A stretch of 64,000 bases of DNA from Parahaliea aestuarii (GCF_008064635.1 NZ_VRYZ01000001.1:372001-436000); one strand, 5' to 3'. Counted from the stretch's first letter, positions 30,493 through 40,094 are shown. The notes: a model not told the origin generated them from the sequence alone. Numbers and translations: made by a program.

Positions 30493-31068
30493 TTAGCCGG
30501 GGCGCGGGTCGAGTGCCACCGCGTCGGTTTTGGCTTCGGGGGCGGGCTCTGGCAGGCGCGCCGCTATTTTCTGCGGGAACTCGGTATTGCCGCGATCCAG
30601 TTTGATCACCGGCTTCTGCAGGATCAGGCTGTTGGGATAGGTGATGAGGTTGCCGTCCACGGTGCGGATCAGCACATGGAAGAGGCTGATTTCCTCTACT
30701 GTTCCGGAGAGATCGAAGTCGGAATCGGTCACTTTGATCTGGTCCCCCACCCGGTAGGGAAAGCCGAAGAAGATCACCATGCTGGCGGTGATATTGGCGA
30801 GGATGGACCACTGGGCAAACAGCGCCACGCCAATCACGGCAAACGCCGAGGACAGGAATAGCGACACCTGGCCGTAGCCGAGGCCGAGGATCAGGCAGAG
30901 CACGATCACAAAGGCCACAAACAGCAGAATGTTGGAGGTTTTCTCCAGGTACTTCACCCGGACTTCCGCCACCTCCTTGTGGCGCCCCAGGCGGCGGATG
31001 GTGGCGCTGACCGCGCGGGCGGCGAGCAGGTAGGTTGCCAGGCAGATCGCCACGGAAAGCCATTTCAT
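30493..31068 (-). CDS. Small MscS-type mechanosensitive channel protein
   Basis: 191 aa with three membrane helices. The pore helix region and beta domain are clear (FAQWSILANITASMVIFFGFPYRVGDQIKVTDSDFDLSGTVEEISLFHVLI, split over about residues 85-135, including YPNSLILQKPVIK). It lacks the C-terminal vestibule of E. coli MscS, so it is a minimal member. It is 47 bases upstream of the longer MscS gene and 69 downstream of aguB. AAGGAAGGA lies upstream of the ATG. Confidence 0.85.
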   Translation of the reverse strand: MKWLSVAICLATYLLAARAVSATIRRLGRHKEVAEVRVKYLEKTSNILLFVAFVIVLCLILGLGYGQVSLFLSSAFAVIGVALFAQWSILANITASMVIFFGFPYRVGDQIKVTDSDFDLSGTVEEISLFHVLIRTVDGNLITYPNSLILQKPVIKLDRGNTEFPQKIAARLPEPAPEAKTDAVALDPRPG

Positions 31069-31137
31069 GGGTACTTAATCCTTCCTTCGAGTCATTCCTG
31101 CGCAGGCAGTGGCCCGCCAGCGCGGAATCCATTTTTC

Positions 31138-32019
31138 CTAGCGCCGGTAGAGCTTCGTCAGGTCGCCGTAGTGATCCACCCGGCGGTCGCGCAGGTAGGG
31201 CCAGATACGGCGCACGGACTCGCTGCGCGCCAGGTCGATATCCACCAGGGCTACGGTCTCCTCGTGTTCCGAGGCCTGCCACAGGATCTCGCCCTGGGGG
31301 CCGGCGACAAAGCTGGAGCCCCAGAACCGGGCGCCGGCGCCGCCGGCCGGGTCCGGTTCGTGGCCGGTGCGGTTGACGCTGATCACCGGCAGGCCGTTGG
31401 CTACCGCGTGGGAGCGCTGGATAGTAATCCAGGCGTCGCGCTGGCGTTTTTGCTCGGCCTCGTCGTCGTTGGGGTCCCAGCCAATGGCCGTGGGGTAGAT
31501 CAGCATCTGCGCCCCCGCCATGGCCATCAGGCGGGCGCCCTCCGGGAACCACTGGTCCCAGCACACCAGCACGCCGAGGCAGCCGACCGAGGTCTGGATG
31601 GGCTCGAAGCCGAGGTCCCCGGGGGTGAAGTAGAACTTCTCGTAGTAACCCGGGTCGTCGGGGATGTGCATCTTGCGGTACAGGCCCGCGATGCTGCCAT
31701 CGCTCTCCAGTACCACCGCGGTGTTGTGGTACAGGCCCGGCGCCCGGCGCTCGAACAGGGAGCTGACAATGACCACGCCGAGTTCCTTCGCCACCGCGCC
31801 GAGCGCATCGGTAGAGGGGCCGGGAATGGTTTCCGCCAGGTCGAACAGGTCGGTGTCCTCCTGCTGGCAGAAGTAGCGGCTGCGATGCAGTTCCTGCAGT
31901 ACGACCAGTTTGGCCCCCTCCGCTGCGGCGGCGCGAATGCCGTCGATGCTGCGCTGCAGGTTGGCGTCCGTATCGTCGCTGCAGGTCTGCTGGACGACGC
32001 CCACGACCAGTGTATTCAT
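31138..32019 (-). CDS. aguB: N-carbamoylputrescine amidase
   Basis: 293-aa nitrilase-superfamily enzyme that hydrolyses N-carbamoylputrescine to putrescine, CO2 and ammonia. The Glu-Lys-Cys triad is visible: Glu in VVLQELH, Lys in YRKMHIPDD, Cys in LGVLVCWDQWFPE. The ATG at 32019 overlaps the aguA stop by four bases, and this start gives the standard N-terminus. With aguA it completes the agmatine-to-putrescine route. Confidence 0.94.
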   Translation of the reverse strand: MNTLVVGVVQQTCSDDTDANLQRSIDGIRAAAAEGAKLVVLQELHRSRYFCQQEDTDLFDLAETIPGPSTDALGAVAKELGVVIVSSLFERRAPGLYHNTAVVLESDGSIAGLYRKMHIPDDPGYYEKFYFTPGDLGFEPIQTSVGCLGVLVCWDQWFPEGARLMAMAGAQMLIYPTAIGWDPNDDEAEQKRQRDAWITIQRSHAVANGLPVISVNRTGHEPDPAGGAGARFWGSSFVAGPQGEILWQASEHEETVALVDIDLARSESVRRIWPYLRDRRVDHYGDLTKLYRR

Positions 32020-33077
32020 GCTTGCGGCCCTCCATCGGCGGCCTGTTCGTCCTGCAGCACCCCGGCGGGCAGCTGCATGGTTATGCAGTGAAGACTGCCA
32101 TGCTGACGTATCAGGGTGCGGCAATCCAGCCCCTCCACCCGGTAGCCGGGAAAGGCCTCCGCAACCTGGGCCAGCGCAATGTCGTCGTTGGGGTCGGCGT
32201 AGGTCGGTACCAGCACCAGGCCGTTGCAGATCAGGAAGTTGGCGTAGGTCGCCGGCAGGCGATGGCCGTCTTCCGGGTCGTGCTGGGCGCCGGGCCAGGG
32301 CAGGGGCAGCAGGCGGTAGGGCGAGCCGGTGGCATCGGTCAGTGCCGCCAGCTCCCGCGCCATCGCCGCCAGGTCGGCAAAGTGCTCATCCTGCGGGTCG
32401 TCGCAGGCCTGGTAGAGGAGGGTGTTGTCCGGGCACAGGCGAGCCAGGGTGTCGATATGGCTGTCGGTGTCGTCGCCCGCCAGGGCACCGTGTTGCAGCC
32501 AGTTGATTTTGCGCACTCCCAGCAGCTCGCCCAGCGCCCGCTCGATGGCGCCGCGATCCAGGTCTGGGTTGCGGTTGCGGTTGAGGAGACATGCGGCGGT
32601 GGTCAGCAGGGTGCCGCGACCGTCGCTCTCGATGGCGCCGCCCTCCAGCACCATGTCCACTGCTTGCAGGGTCGCGTTGGGGAAGGCGCCCAGGCGCTTC
32701 AGCTCCGCGGTCAGGGCATTGTCTTGCGCGGCCTCGAACTTGCCGCCCCAGCCGTTGAAGCGGAAGTCCAGCAGGCGCAGGCCTTGCTCCGTGGAAATGG
32801 TGATGGGGCCGTGATCGCGGGCCCAGGTGTCGTTGCTGGTGGCGGCGTAGCACCGCACCCGCCCGGGCAGGCTGGCGTCAAATTGCTGTTGCAGCGCAGC
32901 GGCCCTGGCGGCCGGGGCGGCGATCAGCACCCTGGCGGCGGTGCTGATGCGCTGCACGAGTTCAGTGTAAAGGGTCTCTACCTCTGGCAAGAGGTAGAGC
33001 CAGTCGCTGTCGGCGTGGGGCCAGGTCAACTGGATGGCGTCCTGCGCTTCCCATTCTGCAGGCAGTCGTACCGTCAT
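32016..33077 (-). CDS. aguA: Agmatine deiminase
   Basis: 353-aa guanidino-group-modifying enzyme (agmatine to N-carbamoylputrescine plus ammonia). The N-terminal RLPAEWEAQDAIQLTWPH, the TWARDHGPI motif, GGAIESDG and the catalytic Cys in GSLHCITMQLP near the C-terminus are all present. The start at 33077 is chosen because the family begins near PAEWE. It is the first gene of the leftward run. Confidence 0.94.
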   Translation of the reverse strand: MTVRLPAEWEAQDAIQLTWPHADSDWLYLLPEVETLYTELVQRISTAARVLIAAPAARAAALQQQFDASLPGRVRCYAATSNDTWARDHGPITISTEQGLRLLDFRFNGWGGKFEAAQDNALTAELKRLGAFPNATLQAVDMVLEGGAIESDGRGTLLTTAACLLNRNRNPDLDRGAIERALGELLGVRKINWLQHGALAGDDTDSHIDTLARLCPDNTLLYQACDDPQDEHFADLAAMARELAALTDATGSPYRLLPLPWPGAQHDPEDGHRLPATYANFLICNGLVLVPTYADPNDDIALAQVAEAFPGYRVEGLDCRTLIRQHGSLHCITMQLPAGVLQDEQAADGGPQA

Positions 33078-33243
33078 GGCTGTAAATCCGGTGGTGGCAA
33101 ATGTGCGCGGAATGTAGCACAGGCGGGGGCCGGTGACCGCGCGAGGCAAGGCTCAATCTGCGGTAAAAATCCGTCAACGGTGGTGATCGTGGCGGCGGCG
33201 AGTGGACGGGAAAGCGGCTTGCTCCGGGTATGTTGACATGCAG

Positions 33244-33304
33244 GTTACACACTGAAACCAAAAAGAGTTGCAATATGTAACTTATTGAGATTACATACTG
33301 TAAC
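33244..33304. promoter_or_regulatory. Three-site operator array before the TonB operon
   Basis: Three 15-bp imperfect palindromes of pattern GTTRCA-N3-TGTAAC begin at 33244, 33267 and 33290, exactly 23 bases apart. Individual sites: GTTACA-CAC-TGAAAC, GTTGCA-ATA-TGTAAC, ATTACA-TAC-TGTAAC. The same motif occurs twice beside the tetR gene at 45.6 kb. A TTGACA at 33233-33238 abuts the array. A 185-base leader follows before the TonB start. It includes a small inverted repeat TGGGT/ACCCA (33380-33395). The rest of 33078-33489 holds nothing else I recognise. Confidence 0.8.
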
Positions 33305-33489
33305 TACCAGTTTGGTGGTCGCCAAGGGTTCTTCTCCGGCCTTCTCCATGCCGGGGTTGGGCGTTTACTCCAGATTAATTGGGTGTATTAACCCATTTTA
33401 CTGGAAAGGTACCTTGGTGATCTGCGGGTTGGTGAGCTGCTCAGATACATTCGCAGTATTCGAATAATATTAATAATGGGAGCATTGTC

Positions 33490-36219
33490 ATGACTCTTGC
33501 TAGCAAACGTACCCCCCTGGCGCTCGCGCTGCTCGCCAGTCCTCTGCTGGCCCTGTCCCCGGAGCAGGGCGTGGCCGAACAGATTCTGGAAGAGGTGATC
33601 GTCACCGCGCAGAAGCGCAGCGAGTCGATTCAGGATGTACCCATCGCGGTCTCCGCTTTCACGGCGCAGAGCCTGGAGGCGATGCAGGTGCGCACCAGTA
33701 TCGACCTGCAGAATTACGTGCCCAACCTCAGCTACACCGGCAGCGGCGAGTTTTCCATCCGCGGTGTGGGCGGGGCGGTGATCGGTACTACCGGCGATGT
33801 CGGTGTGGGGATGCACCAGGACAATGTCCCGCTGATTATCAGCCGCGCCGCCCAGGGCGAAATCTACGACCTGGCGCGAGTGGAAGTCCTGCGCGGTCCG
33901 CAGGGCACCCTGTTCGGGCGCAATGCAACCGGCGGTGTGGTGAACTTCATTACCCAGAAGCCCCTGCTGGGCGAGTTCGACGGCTATGTGAAAGGTGAGC
34001 TGGCTTCCTACGACTCGAAGAAAATGCAGGGCGCCGTGAACATTCCCCTCGGCGATCTCTTCGCCGCGCGGCTGGCGGGTAGCTGGGTAGAGCGTGACGG
34101 CTACTCGAAGAACATTGCCACCGGCAACGACGTGGATGGCCGCGACCAGTGGTCAAGCCGCGTTGGTATCACCTTCTCACCCGGCGAGCGCTTCACTTCG
34201 ACCCTGAGCTGGGAGCACTTCGAAGAGGATTCGACCCGCAACGGCGGCGCCCGCAGCATGTGCATCGCCGATCCGGGGCCGGACATGATTGGCTCCACCG
34301 CCATTACCAACGAAGCGGCCAGTCTCTACCTGTCCCGCGGCTGTGATGTCGGCAGCATCTATCAGGACAGTGCCTACGGCAACGCCAACAGCGTTGCCAC
34401 CTTCGGCGGTCGCTACGCCTTCCTGCTGGGCCTGGTGCCCGGCGACGTGTTCGCCAACCAGCCGCAATCCACCGATCCGCGGGAGGCGTCCTACTTTATC
34501 GACCCCGAATATGTGGTGGAGAACGACGTTGTGACCTGGGACAGCAGCCTCGACCTGAACGAAGGCCTGCAACTCAACCTGCTGCTGGGCTGGTCCGAGG
34601 ACACTGAATATACCCGCAATGGCGGCGACGAATCGGGTGTCGGCTTTTTCGATACGCCGCTGACCCCCGGCGGTGTGTACACCGACTTCCAGAGCGGGCC
34701 CGCGACCGGTATCCGCACCCTGAGTATCGATGATCGCTGGACCGAGCAGCGTTCTGTGGAGCTCCGCCTGCAGTCCGACTATGACGGCCCCCTGAACTTC
34801 AATCTCGGCGCCTTCTATTTCGATGTGGAACGCGAAAACGTCACCTTTGTCTCCACCAACTCCACGTCGCTGTTCGCCCAGGCCTCCGGCCTGCCGCTGT
34901 ACTTCGACGAGAATCCGGACCCGGCTCAGTCGGGCTATGACGGCCATCAGTACCTGGCGGTCAAGGTGCCCTACGAACTGGAATCCCAGGCCCTGTTTGG
35001 CGAGCTCTACTGGCAGGCGGCGAACGACATCAAAATTACCCTGGGCCTGCGTTATACCGACGATACGAAGCGTTCCGACGACGTGCCGGCGCTGCTGTTC
35101 CAGCCGCTGGGGGCAGACGGTATCGGCACCGCCGGGCATCCGCCCAGCGGCCCGGGGTCGATCACCCGGCGCGAGGTGAGCTTCGACGAGTGGACTGGCC
35201 GCCTGGTGCTGGACTGGACGCCGGACCTGAGCTTTACCGAGCAGACACTGGTCTACGCTTCTTACTCGCGGGGCTACAAGGCGGGGGGATTCAATCCGCC
35301 CGACGAGCCCAATAACCCGGACAGTTTCGAGCCCTACTTGCCGGAGTACGTCAACGCCTACGAAATCGGCACCAAGAACATGTTCGCCGGCGGCCGCGCT
35401 CTGCTCAACGTGACGGCTTATTACTACGACTACAAGAATTACCAGATCGCCTTCCTCGAAGAGTTCTCCGCCCGCAATACCAATGTGAATGCGGAGTCCA
35501 TGGGCCTGGAGATCGAGTCGCAGTATGCCTTCGACAATGGCTTCAGCGCCGATATGATCCTGGCCTGGCAGGATACTGAAATCAGCGACGGCCAGACCTA
35601 CGATCCCTTTGACCGCACCCAGGGACGCGAAGACCTGACCTACATCGTCAGCCCGCAAAATGGCTGCGTGGTGCCCACCGCCTCGCTGGAGCCCCTGGTA
35701 GCGCTGATCAATGCCGGCGTGCTGCCGGCGGCCATCCTTGCCAACGCCTCCCCCGGAGACGGCAACGATATTTGCGAAGGCGGTTACACGGGCCCGGGCA
35801 ACCCGCTGGCGGCGCTCGGCATCGACATTCCCGCAAGCCCGGGGGTGATCGCCGATATTGAGGGCAACGAACTGCCCAACTCTCCGAAGTTCTCCTATTC
35901 CATCGGGCTCAGCTATACCACTGACATTCTCGGCTGGAACACGGTATTCCGCGCGGACTACAGCTGGAAGGACGAAAGCTACGCCACGCATTTCAACGGC
36001 CCCAACTACGAAATCGAGAGCTGGGACAACGCCAACCTCAGTGTCACCGCGAGCAACGACCAGAACGGCCTGACCGTGCAGGCCTTCGTGCGGAACCTGA
36101 TGGACAGCGACGACACCGTGATCGACTACGGCGTCAACGGCCAGGGTGTCGGCCAGAACCGGGTGGCGACCCTGCTCGACCCGCGTCTGTACGGACTCAG
36201 TGTGACCTGGGGGTTCTGA
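33490..36219 (+). CDS. TonB-dependent outer-membrane receptor
   Basis: 909 aa. Signal peptide (about residues 1-29), a TonB-box-like EEVIVTAQKR, plug domain (about 45-155, with SIRGVGG and VEVLRGPQGTLFGRNATGGVVN) and a 22-strand barrel ending in the aromatic C-terminal residue (GLSVTWGF). This receptor subclass imports organic substrates in oligotrophic degraders rather than only siderophores. It starts a tightly spaced run of six genes and follows the operator array, so substrate induction through the TetR protein is likely. Substrate unknown. Confidence 0.93.
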   Translation: MTLASKRTPLALALLASPLLALSPEQGVAEQILEEVIVTAQKRSESIQDVPIAVSAFTAQSLEAMQVRTSIDLQNYVPNLSYTGSGEFSIRGVGGAVIGTTGDVGVGMHQDNVPLIISRAAQGEIYDLARVEVLRGPQGTLFGRNATGGVVNFITQKPLLGEFDGYVKGELASYDSKKMQGAVNIPLGDLFAARLAGSWVERDGYSKNIATGNDVDGRDQWSSRVGITFSPGERFTSTLSWEHFEEDSTRNGGARSMCIADPGPDMIGSTAITNEAASLYLSRGCDVGSIYQDSAYGNANSVATFGGRYAFLLGLVPGDVFANQPQSTDPREASYFIDPEYVVENDVVTWDSSLDLNEGLQLNLLLGWSEDTEYTRNGGDESGVGFFDTPLTPGGVYTDFQSGPATGIRTLSIDDRWTEQRSVELRLQSDYDGPLNFNLGAFYFDVERENVTFVSTNSTSLFAQASGLPLYFDENPDPAQSGYDGHQYLAVKVPYELESQALFGELYWQAANDIKITLGLRYTDDTKRSDDVPALLFQPLGADGIGTAGHPPSGPGSITRREVSFDEWTGRLVLDWTPDLSFTEQTLVYASYSRGYKAGGFNPPDEPNNPDSFEPYLPEYVNAYEIGTKNMFAGGRALLNVTAYYYDYKNYQIAFLEEFSARNTNVNAESMGLEIESQYAFDNGFSADMILAWQDTEISDGQTYDPFDRTQGREDLTYIVSPQNGCVVPTASLEPLVALINAGVLPAAILANASPGDGNDICEGGYTGPGNPLAALGIDIPASPGVIADIEGNELPNSPKFSYSIGLSYTTDILGWNTVFRADYSWKDESYATHFNGPNYEIESWDNANLSVTASNDQNGLTVQAFVRNLMDSDDTVIDYGVNGQGVGQNRVATLLDPRLYGLSVTWGF

Positions 36220-36222
36220 GGC

Positions 36223-36729
36223 ATGGACGGGTTAAAGGCAATTGTTTCCGCGGTGCTGATGCAGGGTGCCCTGGCCCTGTGTCCTGTGGCGCAGGCGCAG
36301 GAGACGGTTGAGGCGCAGTCGCCTGGGCCGACCCTGGCAGCGCTGGCACTACCGGTTGAGAGCCTGGCGCAGGCCACGGAATTCTACACCTCGATATTTG
36401 GCCTGGTGGTGAAGCACTCCTTCGACAACACGTCCATGACGGAGAACATCCTTGGTACTGAAGGGGGTGAGGGCGCCGCGCTGGTGCTCGTGCAGTACAA
36501 GGATAAACAGGCGGACAAGAGTGAGTCGGTGCGCGTGGTCTTCCACGCTACCGATCCCGCGGCCCTGTTGGCAGCAGGGCAGGAGAAGGGTGCCACTGTC
36601 GTATTGCCGGCGCGCGACATTCCGGAACTGGGAGCCACCCTCGGCATCATGCGTGATCCCGAGGGCTACCTGGTGGAAGTGATCAAACGGGCCGGCACGC
36701 CGCCGGCGGCCCGGCAGCAAAGGAAGTAG
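36223..36729 (+). CDS. Exported VOC (glyoxalase/extradiol dioxygenase fold) protein
   Basis: 168 aa with a signal peptide (cleavage after about AQAQ), then one VOC module: LALPVESLAQATEFYTSIFGLVVKHSF and a C-terminal DPEGYLVEVIKR carrying a possible metal-ligand Glu. Periplasmic VOC proteins are unusual, as most are cytoplasmic enzymes. It begins three bases after the TonB receptor stop. Reaction unknown; binding or isomerisation of the imported compound is possible. Confidence 0.75.
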   Translation: MDGLKAIVSAVLMQGALALCPVAQAQETVEAQSPGPTLAALALPVESLAQATEFYTSIFGLVVKHSFDNTSMTENILGTEGGEGAALVLVQYKDKQADKSESVRVVFHATDPAALLAAGQEKGATVVLPARDIPELGATLGIMRDPEGYLVEVIKRAGTPPAARQQRK

Positions 36730-36731
36730 CC

Positions 36732-38711
36732 GTGTTTTCCAGAACGATTCTTACCCTGGTCTGCCTGACAGTTGGCGGTTCCCTGTCGGGGCCGGCGGCA
36801 CGGGCCGCTGACATTGCCAAGGGCGCCGAAATCTACCAGAGCGCCTGTAAAGGTTGCCACGAAGTATCCATCGGTCCGCCGCTGGCGGGTGTGGTCGGCC
36901 GCCCTGTGGCCAGTGAACCGGGCTTTGGTAGTTACAGCGATGCGCTCAAGGAGCGGCGCTCGCTGGTGTGGACGAAGGACGAACTCGATCACTTCCTGGC
37001 CGCGCCGCGGGAGTGGATCCCCGGCACCCTGATGATGCAGACGGTACCCGACGCGGAGGAGCGTGCGGCGCTGATCGCCTACCTCGAAACTCTGGGTAGC
37101 GGGAGCGATGTGGAAGAGGGCACGGCAGCGTTGAGCATCGACCAGCCGGTGATAGTCGCGGTGCGACGTCTCAATGAATCCCAGTATCGCAACAGCATCC
37201 GCGATATTTTCGGTGCCGATATCGAGATCAAAGCCCGCTTCGAGCCGGAGCGGCGGGAAGAGGGCCTGCAGGCCGTCGGCAATTCGGATCTGTCCATGAC
37301 TTCCGCCGGCTTCGAGCAGTACTTTGGTCTGGCCCGCAGTATCGCCGCCCAGGTACTGGACCCCGCCCGCGACAATGCGCTGGCGGCCTGTTCCCAGGCT
37401 GGATCTATGGATGAGCAGCGCGAATGCACCGAGGCTTTTGTCGGGCACTATGGCGAGCGACTGTTCCGACGCCCACTCACGAGTGAAGAGCGGGCGGTGC
37501 GCGTTCACACCGCCCTTGAGAGTGCCGCGCGCGACGGCGATGTCAGGCAGGGTCTGCAGCTTGCGCTGACCAGCCTGCTGGCCGCCCCTGAATTCCTGTT
37601 CCGTATCGAAATGGCAGAGCCCGACCCGGGCAACCCCGGCGCCCTGCGACTGGATGGATACAGCCGCGCCGCACGCCTTTCCTTCCTGTTCTGGAACAGC
37701 GCGCCGGATGAAGAACTGCTGGCCGCAGCGGCGACCGGAAAGCTTTACCAGGCTGACGGACTGCAGGCGCAGGTGGCGCGCCTGGCGGATTCGCCGCACT
37801 ACGAGGAGGGCGTGCGTGCCTTCTTCAGTGACCTGCTGCAACTCGACGGCTTCGACAACCTGGTCAAGGACCCGGCCATCTATCCCAAGTTCAGCCAGGT
37901 GGTGGCCGACAGCTCACGCGAGCAGATGCTGAAGACCCTGGTGGATCTGCTGCTGGTGCAGCAACGGGATTACCGCGACATCTTCACCAGCAATGAAACC
38001 TACATCAATCGCGCGCTGGCGGCGGTATACCGTGTTCCCTACCCGGCCGACACCGCGTGGGCGCCCTATACTTTCACGCCCGACTCGGAACGCGCCGGGC
38101 TGCTGAGCCAGGTGGGTTTTCTCTCCCTGTTTGCCCATCCGGGCACGTCGTCGCCGACTCGTCGCGGCATCAAGTTGCATGAAATCTTCATGTGCGAGCC
38201 GACGCCCGATCCGCCCGCCGATGTGGATTTCTCCAAGGTCAAGGACAGCAAGGCCGGCACTGTGCGCGGCCGTCTGCTGGATCACATGGAGAACACCGGT
38301 TGCGTGGCCTGCCACCGGCGCAGCGATCCCCCGGGGCTGGCGCTGGAGCATTTCGACGGCCTCGGCCAGTTGCGCAAATACGAGAACGGCCAGTTGATCG
38401 ATGTCAGCGCCACCCTCAATGGTGTGGCCTTTGTGGGCGCCGGGGGGCTGGGGCAGTTGTTGCGCACAGACGAGCGCATACCCGCCTGCCTGGTGCGCAA
38501 TGTCTACGCCTACAGCGCGGGGCAGCTGCCGGCACCCGAACAGGCTGAATTCATCCGGCGCAGCACGCGCGAATTCGCCGGCGACGGCTACCGCCTGCCG
38601 GGCCTGATGCAGCGCATGGCCGTGGCGCCGGCCTTCTTCAATGTACTGGTTCCCGAAGGGCTGGCGGCGACAGGCGCCAATGCGCGCGACGCCGGCGCCA
38701 CCGGCCGATAA
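36732..38711 (+). CDS. Periplasmic cytochrome c with DUF1592/DUF1588/DUF1585-type domains
   Basis: 659 aa. Signal peptide, an N-terminal cytochrome c module (heme motif CKGCH at residues 39-43), then a DUF1587/1595/1592-like region (LNESQYRNSIRDIFG, LFRRPLTSEERAV, APEFLFRIE), a DUF1588 segment with a second CxxCH (GCVACHRRSDPPGLALEHFDGLG) and a DUF1585-like end. These domains were first noted in planctomycete cytochromes and occur paired with DUF1552 proteins. The two heme motifs indicate redox chemistry in the periplasm. Exact reaction unknown. GTG start two bases after the VOC gene. Confidence 0.85.
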   Translation: MFSRTILTLVCLTVGGSLSGPAARAADIAKGAEIYQSACKGCHEVSIGPPLAGVVGRPVASEPGFGSYSDALKERRSLVWTKDELDHFLAAPREWIPGTLMMQTVPDAEERAALIAYLETLGSGSDVEEGTAALSIDQPVIVAVRRLNESQYRNSIRDIFGADIEIKARFEPERREEGLQAVGNSDLSMTSAGFEQYFGLARSIAAQVLDPARDNALAACSQAGSMDEQRECTEAFVGHYGERLFRRPLTSEERAVRVHTALESAARDGDVRQGLQLALTSLLAAPEFLFRIEMAEPDPGNPGALRLDGYSRAARLSFLFWNSAPDEELLAAAATGKLYQADGLQAQVARLADSPHYEEGVRAFFSDLLQLDGFDNLVKDPAIYPKFSQVVADSSREQMLKTLVDLLLVQQRDYRDIFTSNETYINRALAAVYRVPYPADTAWAPYTFTPDSERAGLLSQVGFLSLFAHPGTSSPTRRGIKLHEIFMCEPTPDPPADVDFSKVKDSKAGTVRGRLLDHMENTGCVACHRRSDPPGLALEHFDGLGQLRKYENGQLIDVSATLNGVAFVGAGGLGQLLRTDERIPACLVRNVYAYSAGQLPAPEQAEFIRRSTREFAGDGYRLPGLMQRMAVAPAFFNVLVPEGLAATGANARDAGATGR

Positions 38712-38725
38712 GAGGAGAAAGAACC

Positions 38726-40081
38726 ATGAGCAAAAAATTTACCCGGCGCTCCCTGCTGCGCGGCACCCTCGGTGGTACCGCGGTATGCATGGGGTTGCCC
38801 CTTCTCGATGTATTTCTCAACAGCAATGCCAGTGCCTACGCCAGCGGCGCCAGGCTGCCGGTACGCTTTGGCACCTATTTCTGGGGGCTCGGGCTCACCG
38901 ATACCCCCGCCGGCGGCACCCGCTGGGTGCCCGCGACCACCGGCCCGGGCTATGAAATCACGCCCGAGCTGAAAGCCATCGCCGCAGTAAAAGACAAGGT
39001 TTCGGTGTTCTCCGGCTTTCGTGCCATTCCCGAAGGCCGTGCAAACCTGGTGCACTGGAGCGGTCACGCCTCGATCCTGTCGGGCGTTGCGCCGACCGCT
39101 TCCGGCAGTTTCGACGAGGCGTCCTTCGACACCCGGGTGGCAGACGCCCTCGGCGGTGCGACGCGCTTCAAGAGCGTGGATATCGACGCTTCCATGTCGC
39201 GCACGCCGGTCAGTTATTCCACCCGCAGCGGCAAGACCTTCGCTTCGCCCGAGGTCAATCCGCTGGGGCTGTATACGCGCCTGTTTGGCGCGGGCTTCCA
39301 GGATCCGAACAGCGACAACTGGCAACCGGACCCCTCCATCATGCTGCGCCAGAGTGTGCTGTCGGCGGTGAAGGAACAGCGCCAGGCGCTGATGTCGACC
39401 GTCGGGCAGGCGGATCGCATCAAGCTGGATCAGTTCTTTTCGTCGGTGCGGGATATGGAAAACCAGCTTGCGGTCCAGCTGGAACGGCCGGAGAAACGCG
39501 AGGCCTGCAACCCGCCGGTTGAGCCGGGTGAACTGCCGCGCGGGGCCTCGGTTGACGTGGTCAACGAGAACACCCGCCTGATGGCGCGCCTGCTGGCGAT
39601 GGGCATGGCCTGCGACCAGACCCGCGCCTTCAACTTCGTGCATACCTCCGGTGCCTCGGAGACCTACATGGCGGGCAACAGCAAGATTTACCACCAGATT
39701 ACCCACGACGAACCCACCGATGCGAAGCTGGGCTACCAGCCGGAAACCAGCCGCCTGGCTGAACAGGTGATGGAGGGCTTTGGTGCCTTCCTGGAGGAGC
39801 TGGATGCGGTGCCTGAAGGTGACGGCACGCTGCTGGACAACACGCTGGTGATGGCTTTCAGCGACACCGGCTACGCCAAGATTCACTCCATCGACAACAT
39901 TCCCATGTTCCTCGCCGGTGGCGCCGGCGGCCGGCACAGGGCAGGCCAGCATATCCATCAACCGGGCGAGCCGGTGACCCGCGTCTCCCTCACGGCGATG
40001 CAGCTGGTGGATACACCGGTGGGAGAGTTCGGCAGGGGCACCATGAAAACCGCGCGCCCGGTGTCGGAAGTGATGGCCTAG
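38726..40081 (+). CDS. Tat-exported DUF1552 protein
   Basis: 451 aa. It begins with a twin-arginine signal (TRRSLLRG) followed by a hydrophobic stretch, so it is folded and probably cofactor-loaded before export. The body matches the DUF1552 family (PVRFGTYFWGLG, HWSGHASILSG, DNTLVMAFSDTGYAKIHSIDNIPMFLAG), distantly like sulfatase/DUF1501-type proteins. It is encoded 14 bases after the DUF1592 cytochrome, the usual partner. GGAG precedes the ATG. Function unknown. Confidence 0.85.
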   Translation: MSKKFTRRSLLRGTLGGTAVCMGLPLLDVFLNSNASAYASGARLPVRFGTYFWGLGLTDTPAGGTRWVPATTGPGYEITPELKAIAAVKDKVSVFSGFRAIPEGRANLVHWSGHASILSGVAPTASGSFDEASFDTRVADALGGATRFKSVDIDASMSRTPVSYSTRSGKTFASPEVNPLGLYTRLFGAGFQDPNSDNWQPDPSIMLRQSVLSAVKEQRQALMSTVGQADRIKLDQFFSSVRDMENQLAVQLERPEKREACNPPVEPGELPRGASVDVVNENTRLMARLLAMGMACDQTRAFNFVHTSGASETYMAGNSKIYHQITHDEPTDAKLGYQPETSRLAEQVMEGFGAFLEELDAVPEGDGTLLDNTLVMAFSDTGYAKIHSIDNIPMFLAGGAGGRHRAGQHIHQPGEPVTRVSLTAMQLVDTPVGEFGRGTMKTARPVSEVMA

Positions 40082-40094
40082 GGAGGCGGCAACC

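Noticed and set aside
34177..35991. 604-codon frame opposite the first TonB receptor
   Set aside because: Composition is that of an antisense frame; the receptor plug and barrel motifs on the plus strand explain the region.
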